Below, in pieces: positions 49,901-62,131 of a stretch of 64,000 nucleotides of DNA. Location of the stretch: NCBI RefSeq assembly GCF_030867145.1, contig NC_134454.1:44840320-44904319 (forward strand), read 5' to 3'. Under the pieces are notes generated by a model. The model searched no databases and was not told where the DNA came from. It saw only the letters and a program-made list of their open reading frames with translations. Origin of the DNA: Opisthocomus hoazin (lineage: Eukaryota > Chordata > Aves > Opisthocomiformes > Opisthocomidae). The position numbers and the translations under genes are program-made. Numbering within the stretch: the stretch's first letter is position 1; each line of letters opens with the position of its first letter.

Positions 49901-52633
49901 CTTGCTATCTTGGTTGTATGTCTCCTTTCTGTGGATCCTTGTCAGGATGTACTTCAAATGGATATTTTTAGAGAGCAATGTTGGTCTTGGGGAATAATTG
50001 AAGCATAGCAGTAGGTGAGTTATATGTCCCTGTAGTTGGCCTTTGGACCTTTTGAATGTCAGTTTTTATAGTAATTTTGTTACTTGAGAACATGCCGTGG
50101 TGATTAAGTGTTCACATCTTTTATCCCAGAAAATCAGTTGCCGTCTTTGCCTTGATCAGTCAGGAATACTGCAAGCCTTACTCTGTTGTGTTTAGCTGTC
50201 TCTGTGCTATACATAAAACAAGTAGAGGATAACTTTTCCATCTGACCTTCCTTCAGTCTGGTTTTGTCTCCACTTTTGTTAATGCAGATCAGGCAGTATG
50301 ACTCAAAGGAGTCTAAATGCACGCCTTCTAAGTATGTTTATGGGTATTTGTCTAATTATTTGTGCGTTTATTTTGACAGTGGCTTGTGTGCACATGTGTT
50401 TGTGTATTTATTTGCACGCCTGCATGTACTTGTCAAACTACCTTCTAGAGTTTACTTCTAAAATATTGGACCTAGTTCTCAAAATTCTACAATTACTTTG
50501 CCTTAGATTCATGGCAAACATAGATAAGTGAAGGAACAAGTGCAATCCAAGAGTGTTTTAGTATTGAGTGGTCTAAATGAACACGTTGATGAGATAATGA
50601 AAACTAAGCATTTCAGTAGCAAAAAATCACCAGGATACCTTTGAATAGTTATACCATTTACAGTATACTTAATTATAAAAGTGTTTCACATGAAATAAAT
50701 ATTTTGGAAAATTAATCTGTAAAAGCATCCTAGAACTAAAGTAAAATGGCACAAAAAGAGTACAGGAAAACATCTTTCATTGCTGTGTATTGGCATAACT
50801 TAACTGACTTCAGCTGATTATCTCAACTGATGTTTAACGAACTTCATAGCCAAGCAAATCAAATCACCCTCTGAGATACTTAAAAAATAGAGTTAATGGC
50901 TTCACTTCCTGCATCGGAGCATGAAAATGTTGTCCTGGGTGCTTTAAGTACTCAGGGAGAAGTGTATGTAAAAGAGGAATCTACCTGTAATATACAAGGG
51001 TTACCTAATTTTGCACTGGTAGAGAAGTGATGATAATCTAAACAGCTTGAGAGTACGACCCTTAGCTTGAAAGCTCCATGTGCCAGGCCCTCCTCAGACA
51101 AGACATTTTCCATGAGGATTTTACAAGTTTTTCAAAATAACATAAGATTGCAGGAGATTTTTTTAAAATTCTAGGAAATGGATCTTGCAACAACCCTTTC
51201 CAGAAACTGTGGGCTATTACAATCCAAGTTCAAGCAATTTAATGAATAGAAGTCACGTAATATTCTAGTTTATTTTGTTCAGTGTTGTAAAGACTTCATA
51301 ACATTTGATAGCAATAAATTAAATAATAATGGATATGTGAAAGCAAACTAAATACTCCCTCACCTGAAAACAGTTTGTGACATATATATTTCTATAGAAA
51401 AAACGTTGCTGAAATTCTAGATAGTATAGTTACTGATATATTAATTCCCTAATTAAAAGATCATTTTTTCAAGATCAATAAAATTCCCAAACAGACACAC
51501 AACAGTAGCCTCACTTGATTTTTTTGCACCAGTTTCATACCCAAATAGATTGCATTACACTGCGAATAGATGTAGAAACTGATATAAAATGGATATGAAT
51601 GCTGATCTAGAACCACAATACTAGAATAGCATTATCAGACTTATTATGTAAAGACTCATCCCTGTTTCTTCTGACTTTCGAAAGTCAGGTGTGTGGCTGA
51701 GTACTTAATTTACATGCACAGATACTGACATGGGATATGCCAGGCATGAGCTAGTTTGTACAAAGCCACGATCCAAATATCTGATGAGAGCTGTAGGTGC
51801 ATGTAGACTTTACCATATGCAAATTATGCCGTCTTTTGGAAGGAGGTCCAGAAGATTCACCAGAGTTTTTCTCACTTCTGAGATAGATACTGTTGTATTT
51901 TACCATATTTTCTAATGGTACTCCCTCTTTTTCATGGAGATGCAGGGCAGAAATCTGAGTCAGTAAGTCCAGTCTTTTCATAATATTAGCTAACCTTCAT
52001 GTCATTCTTCTCTAGAATGACCCTCTTGAAGCCATCTCCCAGCATGGGTTATTAATATATTTTGTTAGCATTTTCCTATACCTTTATACTAGTGTCATTA
52101 ATGAAAATATTAAATCCCATCTATCCCTGAGCTGGTTATTAAGGAATCCTGTTTGGATTGCTGGTGCTCTTTTCAGCTTTCCCTTCTATAATTTACCTTT
52201 TTTGAGAGGCTTAATTTTCTCCCTCTTAAATAAAATTTTCCTACTAACCAGTGCTAGATGAATTTGCTTTACCACACTTCCCTTTTCATTAGTATTATTT
52301 TTTACTTTGATTAGCTTTATATCTAAAATGGAACAATTGAGACAGAGGAAAATTAAAAAGCAGTGCAACACATTATGAACTAGGTGTATTACAGTGATTA
52401 GATTAAACACAAAAAGATACATTGAACCAAACTTGACACTTAAATGAAATAAAAAGTTTATGAAACAAATCTTTGACATACAAGAACATACTTCTAAAAA
52501 CCTACCTGACATGTAGGATAAATCAAATGTAAAAATAAGAATTGTACAATGCCTTCTAATGATTAGCTGCATTTTCTCCTGGAACTCAAGAATAATTATA
52601 ATATGTTTTCCAACTGTTTCTTCTTCCTTACAG

Positions 52634-52704
52634 TACTTGGGGTGTATAGAAGTCTTACGCTCAATGAGATCTCTTGACTTCAATACTAGAACACAGATTG
52701 CAAG
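52634..52704 (+). CDS. SHC3: SHC3 coding exon 2 (PTB domain)
   Basis: A 71-base exon flanked by a good acceptor (TTCTTCCTTACAG before TAC) and a good donor (AG followed by GTAAGA). In phase 0, continuing from exon 1, it encodes [20 protein letters not shown] and then QIA plus two bases of the next codon, expected to be Arg. This is the strongly conserved early strand-and-helix part of the SHC PTB domain, which binds NPXpY peptides and phosphoinositides. The phase matches exon 1 exactly (K180 then Y181). From the human protein as I know it, I expect only Ser to Asn and Thr to Ala changes. The exon is too short to stand out as an open frame and was found by its splice sites and peptide. The exon that should follow (EAISRVCEAVPG-like) was not found downstream in this window. 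Confidence 0.95.
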
Positions 52705-54802
52705 GTAAGACTTTGCACAAGTCTGTTTTTTAAAGTAAATTCTGAATTGTATCCCTAAATTGGAAGGGCCAGGAAGATAGCAAAACATAGTAAAGAATTT
52801 TTGCATACTGTAAGTCCACTTTTTAAGTTTGCTTTTAATTTTCAAAACTCGGCTTTTTTTTAATCCACTGAAAATTGGAATATGCTTAAAATCTACAATG
52901 CATTTGTCAAAATGAGACTAGGGAGCTGCTGGTTTGCAGCCACATATTTATAAGTTTTTATAGTAATTTCTTATGAAAAAATGTCAGATTACAAATTGGC
53001 TGTACAAAGGATATAAATGAAAATATATCACCGCAATGATACCAGAGACAAATGAAAGAATGATGTCTTTTCCAGACTGTACATAAGAAACAATAAGCTT
53101 GTATTAGGTTCTTATTGCAATTCTTTTGAACCTGTTGTGGTATTTTTGTAAGAGCGGTACATAATCACAGCACTATCTTAAGAAGTGCCCATGAATCATT
53201 TTATTTCTAGGAGACCATTTTCTGAGAACTATAGGAAATAGTGTTTTACGGGCATTTTCACTTGAAAAGCTGAGATCATTGATTTCAGAGGACTGTAGCA
53301 CTGACATTTTCTGGCAACTGGAGACCACCTTTTAAAATACTGGCATCGAAATAATGAAGTAATCATTTCCAAAGGAACATATATAAAGTGATATGACTGG
53401 ATACAGTGCTTGAATTTCACCTCTTTGAGGTGTCTTACAGTTGCTGATAGTCTATCACAAACCATTTGTCGTACCAGAGACAGCTAAATATTTCTTTTAC
53501 CAAATGAGAAAAATGACTTATTTTTATGCTTGGATGCTGATCATATGGTCTATATGCATTGACTGTGAGTTACACTTGCATACAGCAGCTTTGAATTGGA
53601 CCCTGTGAGTCCTCACAAAATTTTAATCATTAATTTGTCAAGATACTTCGTTGATGAGGCGTGTAAAAGCACAAGGACAGGTAAATAACAGAATTCTGTT
53701 TTTTCAGGCAATATAGACTGTGGAGGCATTTGAGCATTTTACTACTGTGCTTTTTTAAGCTCATCATGTACATTCCTGTGGTATTTGCAGCAGTAACCTT
53801 TTAAAATGATTTCACGTATAAGCAGACTTGTAGTTCCAAAGCAGGTGGTACATTTGTGTTTACCAATTGGAAGTTAAATGATACTGGCTTATGAAACAGT
53901 TGTGATTTATAGTTATTGTTTTTATATTCTATACCTGAAGGTGAACTGAATTCAGATTTATTTTTCTGCACAGTTTCTTGCACTATATGTCTTCACTGGA
54001 ATAGTGTTGTACTTTTCTTATTACCTAGCTTAAAGACACAATTCTGCCATTAATGCTTAGGCATATTTGCTGATCTAAAGGAATATGGTCTGCACAAAAA
54101 AAGTATCTTTGTCTTATAGTTCTTTCAATACAAAAATGATTCTTGGCTTTTACTGTGAAACAGGCTTGGAAAGGTATTTTTTTCTGTTGAAGTTATAGCA
54201 TATTTGACTACATGGTGGGCAGTTTCTTGGCTCATCTTCCTCTTACCACATCTAGAGCACAGGATATTTTTTTCAAGCGGGAAGCCATATCTTGCTGTTT
54301 TGCTTGTTATTTTCTATTTGCGATTTTCTGTTTATCATAAAACAGTGAAGGCTCATTAACTCATCATTCTGATCCTGTAGTTCCCAATCTAAAACTTTTG
54401 AAAGCAGGAGATTTTAGGTGATTCTTGAATCAGGATCTAGCATCTTAATCTGCATTTCATTAATTCATCTGGCTCTAGAAATCCCTGTGCCACGTCTGAA
54501 GTTTTAAGTACCCACAGGAAGCAGTTTGTGCCATTCTTTGCCTTGTAGCATTTCACATACAATCCTATTCTTTATTAAGAAAATATTATTAAGGAATTAT
54601 TAAAATTCACTTTTGCTGATTAACTTGTTCATGTGCACTGAGAAACATAACATAGGCCTCAAGATGTCTACTGAATTAATAAGGCTGATGTTCTGATATT
54701 ACAGGCACCAATTCCGTCTTAAGAAGTCATTTGGCACCAAATGGTCTGTGCAACCCTTTGACTACAAATAAAAGTACCTGAAAGTTAGGTTTGTCTCCTA
54801 TG

Positions 54803-56790
54803 TCATAGAATCATAGAATGCTTTGGGTTAGAAGGGACCTTTAGAGGTCATCTAGCCAAACCCCCCTGCAGTAAGCAGCGACATCGTTAACTAGATCAGG
54901 TTGCTCAGAGCCCTGTCCAACCTGACCTTGAATGTTTCTAGGAATGGGGCCTCCACTACCTCTCTGGGCAACCTGTTCCAGTCTTTTACCTCCCTTAGTG
55001 TAAAAAGTTTCTTCCTTATATCCAGTCTAAATCTCCCCTCCCTTAGTTTAAAACCATCCTGGCACAACAGGCCTTGCTAAAATGATTGTCCCCATCTTTC
55101 CTATAGGCCCCCTTTAAGTACTGGAAGGCTGCTATAAGGTCTCCCTGGAGCCTTCTCTTCTCCAGGCTGAACAACCCCAACTCTCTCAGCCTGTCCTCAT
55201 AGGAGAGGTGCTCCAGCCCTCAGGGCTCCAGAGCTGGACGCAGGACTCCAGGTGAGGTCTCACCAGAGCAGAGTAGAGGGGCAGAATCACCTCCCTCCAC
55301 CTGCTGGCCACGCTTCTGTTGATGCAGCCCAGGATACAGTTGACCTTCTGGGCTGTGAGCGCACATTGCCGGCTCATGTCCAGCTTTTCATCCATCAGGA
55401 CCCCCAAGTCCTTCTCTGGAGGGCTGCTCTCAATCCCTTCAATGCCCAGCCTGTATTAATACCAAGGATTGCCCCGACCCAGGTGCAGGACTTTGCACTT
55501 GGCGTTGTTGAACCTCATGACGTTCACACAGGCCCATTTATCCAGCTTGTCTAGGTCCCTCTGGATGGCGTCCTGTCCTTCTGTCATGTCAACTGCACCA
55601 CTCAGCTTGGTGTCATCTGCCAGCTTGCTGAGGGTGCACTCGATCTCGCTGTCTATGTCATTGATGAAAATAGTAAATAGCACTGGCCCCAGGACAGACC
55701 CCTGAGGGACACCACTTGTCTCCAATCTCCATTTGCACATCGAGCTGTTGACCACTGGCCTCTGGTTGCGACCTTCCAACCAATTCCTTACCTACCGAAC
55801 AGTCCACCCGTCAAATCTGTATCTCTCCAATTTAGAGAATGATGTTGTGGGGGACTGTGTTGAAGGCTTTATAGAAGTCCAGATAGATGACATGTGTTGC
55901 TTTTCCCTTGTCCACTGATGGAGTCACTCCATCACAGAAGGCCACTAGGGTTGGTCAGGCAGGACTTGCCCTTGATAAATCCATGCTGGCTATCTCGAAT
56001 CACGTCTCTGTCCTCCATGTGCTTAGCATAGCTTCTAGGAGGATCTTCTCAGGCACAGAGGTGAGGCTGACAGGTCAGTAGTTCCCAGGGTCCTCCTTTC
56101 TACCCTTTTCAAAAATCAGCACAACGTTTCCCTTCTTCCAGTCACCTGGAACTTCCCCTGTCTGCCATGGCCTTTCAAGCATGATGGAGAGTAGCTTGGC
56201 AACTACACCAGGACCCTGGAATGAATCTCACCAGGTCCCACAGATTTATGTGTGTTCAGGTTCCTCAGGTGGTCGCGAACCTGATCTTCCCTTACAGTGG
56301 GAGAGACTTTACCCCTCTGGACCCCATCTTGTGGTTCATTGACTCGGGAGGGGTGAGGAGAGAGATTGCCAGTGAAGACAGAGGCAAAACAGTTGTTGAG
56401 TTCCTCAGCCTTCTCCTGATCTGTTGATATGAGGTCACCATTCTTGTTTATCACAGTGGGTACGCTTAACTTTCCCTTTCTGGCTGACATACCTGTAGAA
56501 GCCCTTCTTGTTATTCTTTGCCTCCCTTGCCAAATTCAGCTCCAGCTGTGCCTTGGCTGTCCTGACCCCATCCCTACACAACTGGGCAGCTTTCCTATAC
56601 TCTTTGCAGGTTATCTGTCCCTGCTTCCACTGCCTGTGCAGTTCCTTCTTGCTCTTTAGTTTGTCCAGCAGGTCTTGACTGACCCATGCCAGTCTCTTCC
56701 CTTCCTTGTCTGATTTCTTACACCTGGGGACTGAGAGCTCTTGTGCTCTATGGAAAGCGTCCTTAAAGATCTGCCAGTTCTGTTCTAAAT
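54803..56790 (-). mobile_element. CR1 LINE, about 2 kb, decayed, in SHC3 intron 2 (antisense)
   Basis: The largest repeat in the window, antisense to SHC3. Reading from 56,790 downward: the spacer between endonuclease and RT (FKDAFHRAQELSVPRCKKSD-like, then VPTVINKNGDLISTDQEKAE, ELNNCFASVFTGN), then RT ([32 protein letters not shown], where the catalytic block starts LADD instead of FADD/YADD), the [15 protein letters not shown] block, and C-terminal pieces. Frames are interrupted by stops and indels; near 55,215-55,225 a segment seems deleted. The 3' end at 54,803 has the TCATAGAATCATAGAATG form, distinct from the ATTCTGTG copies. The endonuclease domain is missing. Confidence 0.93.
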
Positions 56791-59700
56791 GTCATACATT
56801 TATAATTAGGCATGTCCTTTGGTGATTTCTCTGCAGCCTGCCACCTGTAAGAAAACTGTCCTCATAACCTGACAGCATGTGATGGAGAGTGACTGAGGCT
56901 GGGGTCTGTAGACCTAGTAATGTTAGCTGTGACTGGTCCAGTGAAGGAACCTAGATCCATGGCTGCAGTAAAAGCTTTTCTGAGTATGGGACTGTGTAAA
57001 CTTCTCTGTGCTGTTTCCCGTAACTGGAGAACTAGATGTCAAGGCAGCTCTGATCCCTTTCAGACCCATAACTTTATAAATGGATCCTACTGCATGTGTC
57101 ACAACTGTTTAATCTGCTATTTTTCCAAGACGTTGCAAAACCAGTCATAGAAGAAAGTGATCTGTCTCGGGCCAATCTGACTTCTGGTATTATGTTGTAT
57201 ATACTAAGTACAACTGAAAAACAGAAAAGATGAACCAAGTTACCTGATTCAGTGTGGAAGTCTAGATGCATCTCTTCCTAATAAGCACGTGTCGTGCTTG
57301 ACACATACAAAGCATTTCCTCCCTTTCTAGCACTGCATCACATTCCCATCCCTGCCTGCTTTCTTACCCTTGCTTTTCCTCCATGTTGCAGAGCTCAAGC
57401 ATAGGAAGTCAGCCATTAGGAATCCTACGTTTGCCTTTTTTCTGTCTTCTGGCTATTCCGTATGTCACTTTATCTCTCTGCTAGCTTTGAGGAGGAACAA
57501 AGCCCAAAGTAAAATGAGCAGCACCAGTTCCTAGAAGAAAAGAACTTCTGTGGCTGAGTCATGGGAGGGTGAGATGTGTAGTCTCTGACTCTGCTGCAAA
57601 TATTGGGCCTTATTTTGGAAAAAGCATTAGCCCCAGTTAAAGACAACCGTGTGATTAAATGAATTAGTGCTTGTAAAGGCACTTAAATTGTTGGGTGAAC
57701 ATTTAGAAATTGATTAAAAATTGGGCTAAGATTTCTAGTTATCTAGTGAATTAGGCACCCATTGTAAATAAGAAGTTAATGGGAAAAGCTTGTCCAGATA
57801 TTTTGAATGGCTTTGAAAATCTCGGCTGTTATAATTAATACATTAGGAAAGCATATACATTGGTGTGTATGCATGGACCAGTCTGACAAATGAAGAGCTG
57901 CTATTTCAACTCCAGGAACTGGACTAAGCCCCAGTGTGAACAGTTTGATCAGCAGTCTTTCCTTCCTTGCTGCAGTCATGTTAAAAATCAGTCTGTGCCA
58001 TCTAACGCTGTTGTACCTGGCCTGTGACTTGTTTTAGTTTTGCTTTTTCACTTTTTGTAAATTAAAATGTTAAAACTTGCAGCAATACATTTATCTTCGT
58101 GTGAAAGCAGTGAGCAAGCACTTTCACTTGTCATACTCTTCATCAGATCTTAACAACCTTGGTGGTGCCTGACAAAAGGTGTTGTTATCCTAATTTTGGA
58201 TCTGATTTGCGGAAAAATGAACAGCTATGTACAATTTATAACAGATTTTTCCCTTTATCATTACACATTTGAAGTATCTAGATTCTTTTACTACAGGAGA
58301 AAGAGGAGAACCAGAGTGGTATTAATCAGGCGTATTATATTTATTCTTTTGTGCAATGAATGTAATGTCATGTGAATTCTTGAGCAAATAAATGGATGTG
58401 CAAGCCAAGGGTCAGCAGTTATACATAATGATAAATAAAAGCCAGCCGAATCCACATGTTGCATCATTAATTACCCAGTGGTAATTCTTGTAACACACGT
58501 GAAGTGAAGATGACTTTCTTGGGCAGTAAGACGAACAGAAGCATTTCATTTTCAACGTAGCAGAGGAACAGGAGGACTAGCAGGAGAGACTTCTGAACTA
58601 ACTGCAAGTGGCAAGAGGTCCCAAGTTCATCTGAAACCTACTGTCATCATCACAGAAAGGAGCCGCTCTTAAGCTTGTGTGGCGTGGCCCTTTGTGCCCT
58701 CAGGCTGTTTTTTTGAAAAAAAAAAATAAAATAAAAAAAAATCAGGTAACATTCTTTTGCAACATGTGCAGTGTTTGCAGTTCATATAATAAGTTTGTGT
58801 GCTTAGTGTTAAATCTGGTATAGTGTAATGAGTCTTCACTACTGTCTTGTATGCATGAGCGTAGTTATGCACTGGATTGAATTAGAATAATGTTGCATGC
58901 AATGTTCATCGTACAGCAGTGTTTGGCTGCATGTTCACTGGTATCTAACTGAATGCGATCAGTTTACTGCATGCAGCTTCAGAAAGTCACACCTCCCCAT
59001 GCTAAGTAAAACATTATATTGCATGTTGTGTTAATAGGAAGTAGATCAGAGGGCTGAAATACTTCTTATGAGCAGTGGACCCGAATCCAAACTTTGATCC
59101 CAGTCCTCTCCATGAACTTCATTGGGCTGAACAATTTGAACGAGATTCCTCTCCAAATTTGGAGCCTGAATTTTATTAATTGTAAAATCCTAACCCATTT
59201 ATGCCAATATCCCATGCTTCTGGAGGGGAGATGATGTAAATCCAAATTTTAGAACTGGGTTCAAGTCCAATGCTAATCAATATGAATAAGGTTCAGTTGA
59301 TGTAGTGTTTCTTTCAACTGTATCTTTGTTCTTTGCAGAAATTAACTGTCAGCAAGCATCACTGAAAGAATGATGGAGGACATTGAAAAGGAAGAATGTT
59401 TTCCCTGTGATTTTTGAAGGCAGATAGGTAACGTGTTGTCTGCAGTGAATTCTGTATTCATTTTCCTCCTTAACATGCTCTCTTGCTTGGAAGGTGGGTG
59501 TGGTTCACCCCTGCTTTCTGCTATGTGAACTCTGGATGTGGGGTAATGCTTAGGGGATGGTGCTTAGGGGGTGGCATATCCGCACCGCAATCTGGATACA
59601 TGGATCTATGCAGGAAGGGGTGTGAACGAGTATCCTCTTTCCTTGTGCACAGTTACTTCGGGGCCAAAGCTCTGGGAAGCACAGGGTGCTGACTACTCCT

Positions 59701-61615
59701 TAGTTCACCAGGGAGCAGGATTGCCAAAAGTGGATGGGGATATCGTTGTAATTCATAAAGCACACCTCTAAGTGGGGCAGTAACAGCTATAGTGTCTGGT
59801 ATTGTCACAGAATAATTTACATTTGCTAGTTTAGCTGTCATTAGCACAGAAATGGGTTAGAATAAGTAGGGGTTTGTGTGTTTAACATTGAAATCTTTCA
59901 TTTTCAATGTAGTATTAGTGGGGAAAATGTTAGCTAGTATTTGGTTTAATTCAACTAATATATGGTAATGCAAAGCCTAACTGAGAATAATTAATTGAGC
60001 TCCCTCATTCCACTTGCCTTTGTGAGAAAGCAAAGAGCTTCTCAAGGGATGGGGAAGGTGGAGAGTTGAAAGCTAAATGATCAGGGAAGCAGGCTTGGGT
60101 ATAGCTGTACCCTGGATTTTCAGAAAGCTGGTGACTCCACTTTGTTCTGCAGAAGCAGAAGGACTGAGGCAGAGTGGTCTTAATATGTTTTAAATGCAAA
60201 TTGCAATGCAAAGTTAATAACCATTTAGCACCTTGAAAACAGAGACACTCTCAAGTTCTTATGCTAATACACCTAGCAGTTTGATTACACAGAAAGCAAA
60301 GACATAAGGAATTTGAGTGTCTTTTGTACGACATGTCCAGTCACACCAGACAGTTCATCACCACTGGACAGTCCTTTTTGGCAAATACAGCTTGTATATT
60401 TATAAAATGTCATGTATCTTATGGGGTTATTCAAAAGGGCAGTGTTAGAACTTTAATCCTCTAATAAAAAAGAGGTTTTGGAAGATATCTATCTCCAAAG
60501 TCCTGCTTTGGACACGAAGCCAATTAGGTGTTAGAGAAAAGTATTCATTAGACTAAATTTTTTCATTTTACTTTCATAAGGTTTCAAATACTTGCTATGG
60601 GCTACTTTTTGAGAGATAAGATACTGTAGTAAATGACCTGAGGCTGGACCCAGTTTGGAGGTTACTATGATCCTGATTTAGCAACAGAAGACAGTTTTAA
60701 TTTCTCTCTCTCCATCTCCTGAGCACAACTAGAATAAACAGCCAGAGACCAGGCTGAGTGCAAAAAAGCCTGAAGGTCACAAAAGAAGTTAAAGGATTGG
60801 TGCTACCTAACAGATCTAAACCTCCAAGTATATTTTTCTTAATTTTTTTTTGTATCATTGACCTTGTTCGTGACAGATGGGGGGTTGTGCAGAAGGAAGG
60901 CTTTTGTAGGTGCCCATTCAACATCAAGGTTTTGTATACCCCAACTTTACGTTCATAAAAGCTGCAACAAATATTTTAAGAGGTATCCTCTTTGAAAGAT
61001 ATCCCAAATTTTGGGCAAAGATTGTCAGAGTCTAAATAATGGTTAACTACAGATATATATGACTGTGTTCTCAGCAGTGGAGGAGCAGGGGTATGCCTCT
61101 TTGCCATTGCCTGTTGGTGGCATACATTTGCCATAGCTGTAAGGAAAAAATGGATATTTTTGCCCCAGTCTTGCTAAGCACAGATCTGACTGTGTGTGCA
61201 TGCAGATTGAAGAGATATATCTACATAAGGTGTGTTACTGGATAAGGATTTTCACTCTACATTTCTAAAAATAAGACTGTTGTTAAGAACTGCTGTATTA
61301 GAAGTCAGCAAGATCAGGTAGTCTTCTCTGTTAGTGATGAATGAAACAGAGTTCCTGAAACTTACTTGCTTGTTCTAAAAGAAGGTACAGATTGTACTGA
61401 AATTGCCTCAAATATTCCGTAAAGTTACATCATCTATAAATACTGAGAACAGAGCTGTCATTGAGCATACCAATGGATAGAAAGTTTCTTTGGCAGTAAA
61501 AGGAAAAGAATCCTCTCAAGTGCATTGACTTCCGTTAGAAGATTGATGTAAGTCTCCCATTGAAGCTGCAGGAGCGTAAGAATAACAACCGTTGGACAGA
61601 TTGCATGCTACTTAC

Positions 61616-62047
61616 CTGTGGTACTCTGTGTCTAACAGTTGCCAAATCCAACCCTTTTACTGTATAAAGTTTATTCAATAAACCAAAAATGAAGTTGGCC
61701 AGCTTCCTTTCATTTTCTGCTTGTAGATTTTCTGCAATGTGAAAAAACTCCATTTCAAGAAACAAAATGAGGAGCTGAGTGGAGAAAAAGGAGAAGTCGT
61801 CGTCTCCTTGCTCTGCGAGTGACAACATCTTGTGGTGCCACATCTGCCGATGTTGCTTTGTTCCACAGACCTTTTCTTCCAGGCTTTCCATCTCTTGTGC
61901 GGTCAGGACAGGCTTCAGTTTGGTCCGGCTGGTGTGACAAACAACATCGCTTGGTCTCGGCGCTGCTTTCTGGGGGTCTGCCCCAAAGGGGTTCTCCCAG
62001 CATGGCACCCTGGTACCCATGGTACCCATGGTGGTAGGCCCATCCAT
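61616..62047 (-). CDS. Candidate first coding exon of an unrecognised antisense gene
   Basis: A minus-strand frame of 144 codons starts at ATG 62,047 with G at -3 and +4 (strong Kozak context). An in-frame TAA lies three codons upstream, so the start is well defined. The frame stays open to Gln144 (ending VRHRVPQ), whose CAG is followed by GTAAGT, a perfect consensus donor in phase 0. The predicted protein begins MDGPTTMGTMGTRVPCWENP, has a basic stretch near residues 43-48, an acidic patch GDDDF near 82-86, and a C-terminal half that looks helical (STQLLILFLEMEFFHIAENL, then ENERKLANFIFGLLNKLYTV). No signal peptide or catalytic motif is visible and I do not recognise the family. GC content is higher than in the surrounding intron. 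It sits inside SHC3 intron 2 on the opposite strand. A fortuitous frame in a lncRNA or a decayed gene remains possible. Confidence 0.5.
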
Positions 62048-62056
62048 GCCACACAG

Positions 62057-62131
62057 TTAGCCTCCCCTTCCTAGCCATACTCTCCGTCTGTTTTCCTTCA
62101 CTACTTCTGCAGCCTTACCTCTTCCAGACAT
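62057..62131 (-). CDS. Short upstream frame (24 codons) before the antisense ORF
   Basis: ATG at 62,131 opens MSGRGKAAEVVKENRRRVWL and four more residues, then TAA at 62,059-62,057. It is in the same frame as the 144-codon ORF and ends three codons before its ATG, so it could act as an upstream ORF in the same leader. The first six residues resemble the start of core histones H4/H2A, but the rest does not, so I take this as coincidence. An embedded AGAG/GTAAGG is also a possible donor. Confidence 0.25.
   Translation of the reverse strand: MSGRGKAAEVVKENRRRVWLGRGG

Larger units (their letters stand above)
32005..52633 (+). other. SHC3: SHC3 intron 1
   Basis: About 20.6 kb between the exon 1 donor and the exon 2 acceptor. 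Mostly AT-rich single-copy sequence with many short chance reading frames. It contains one CR1 tail (46,652-46,928), period-24 tandem duplications near 35.2 and 37.5 kb, a TAC/ACT trinucleotide tract near 39.15 kb and a GC-richer patch at about 40,316-40,510. The candidate antisense exon at 44,760-45,192 also lies here. I see no further SHC3 exon within it. Confidence 0.9.

Noticed and set aside
62057..62131. Histone-like start MSGRGK on the minus strand
   Set aside because: Only the first six residues resemble H4/H2A; the remaining 18 do not and the frame stops. Kept only as a possible upstream ORF.
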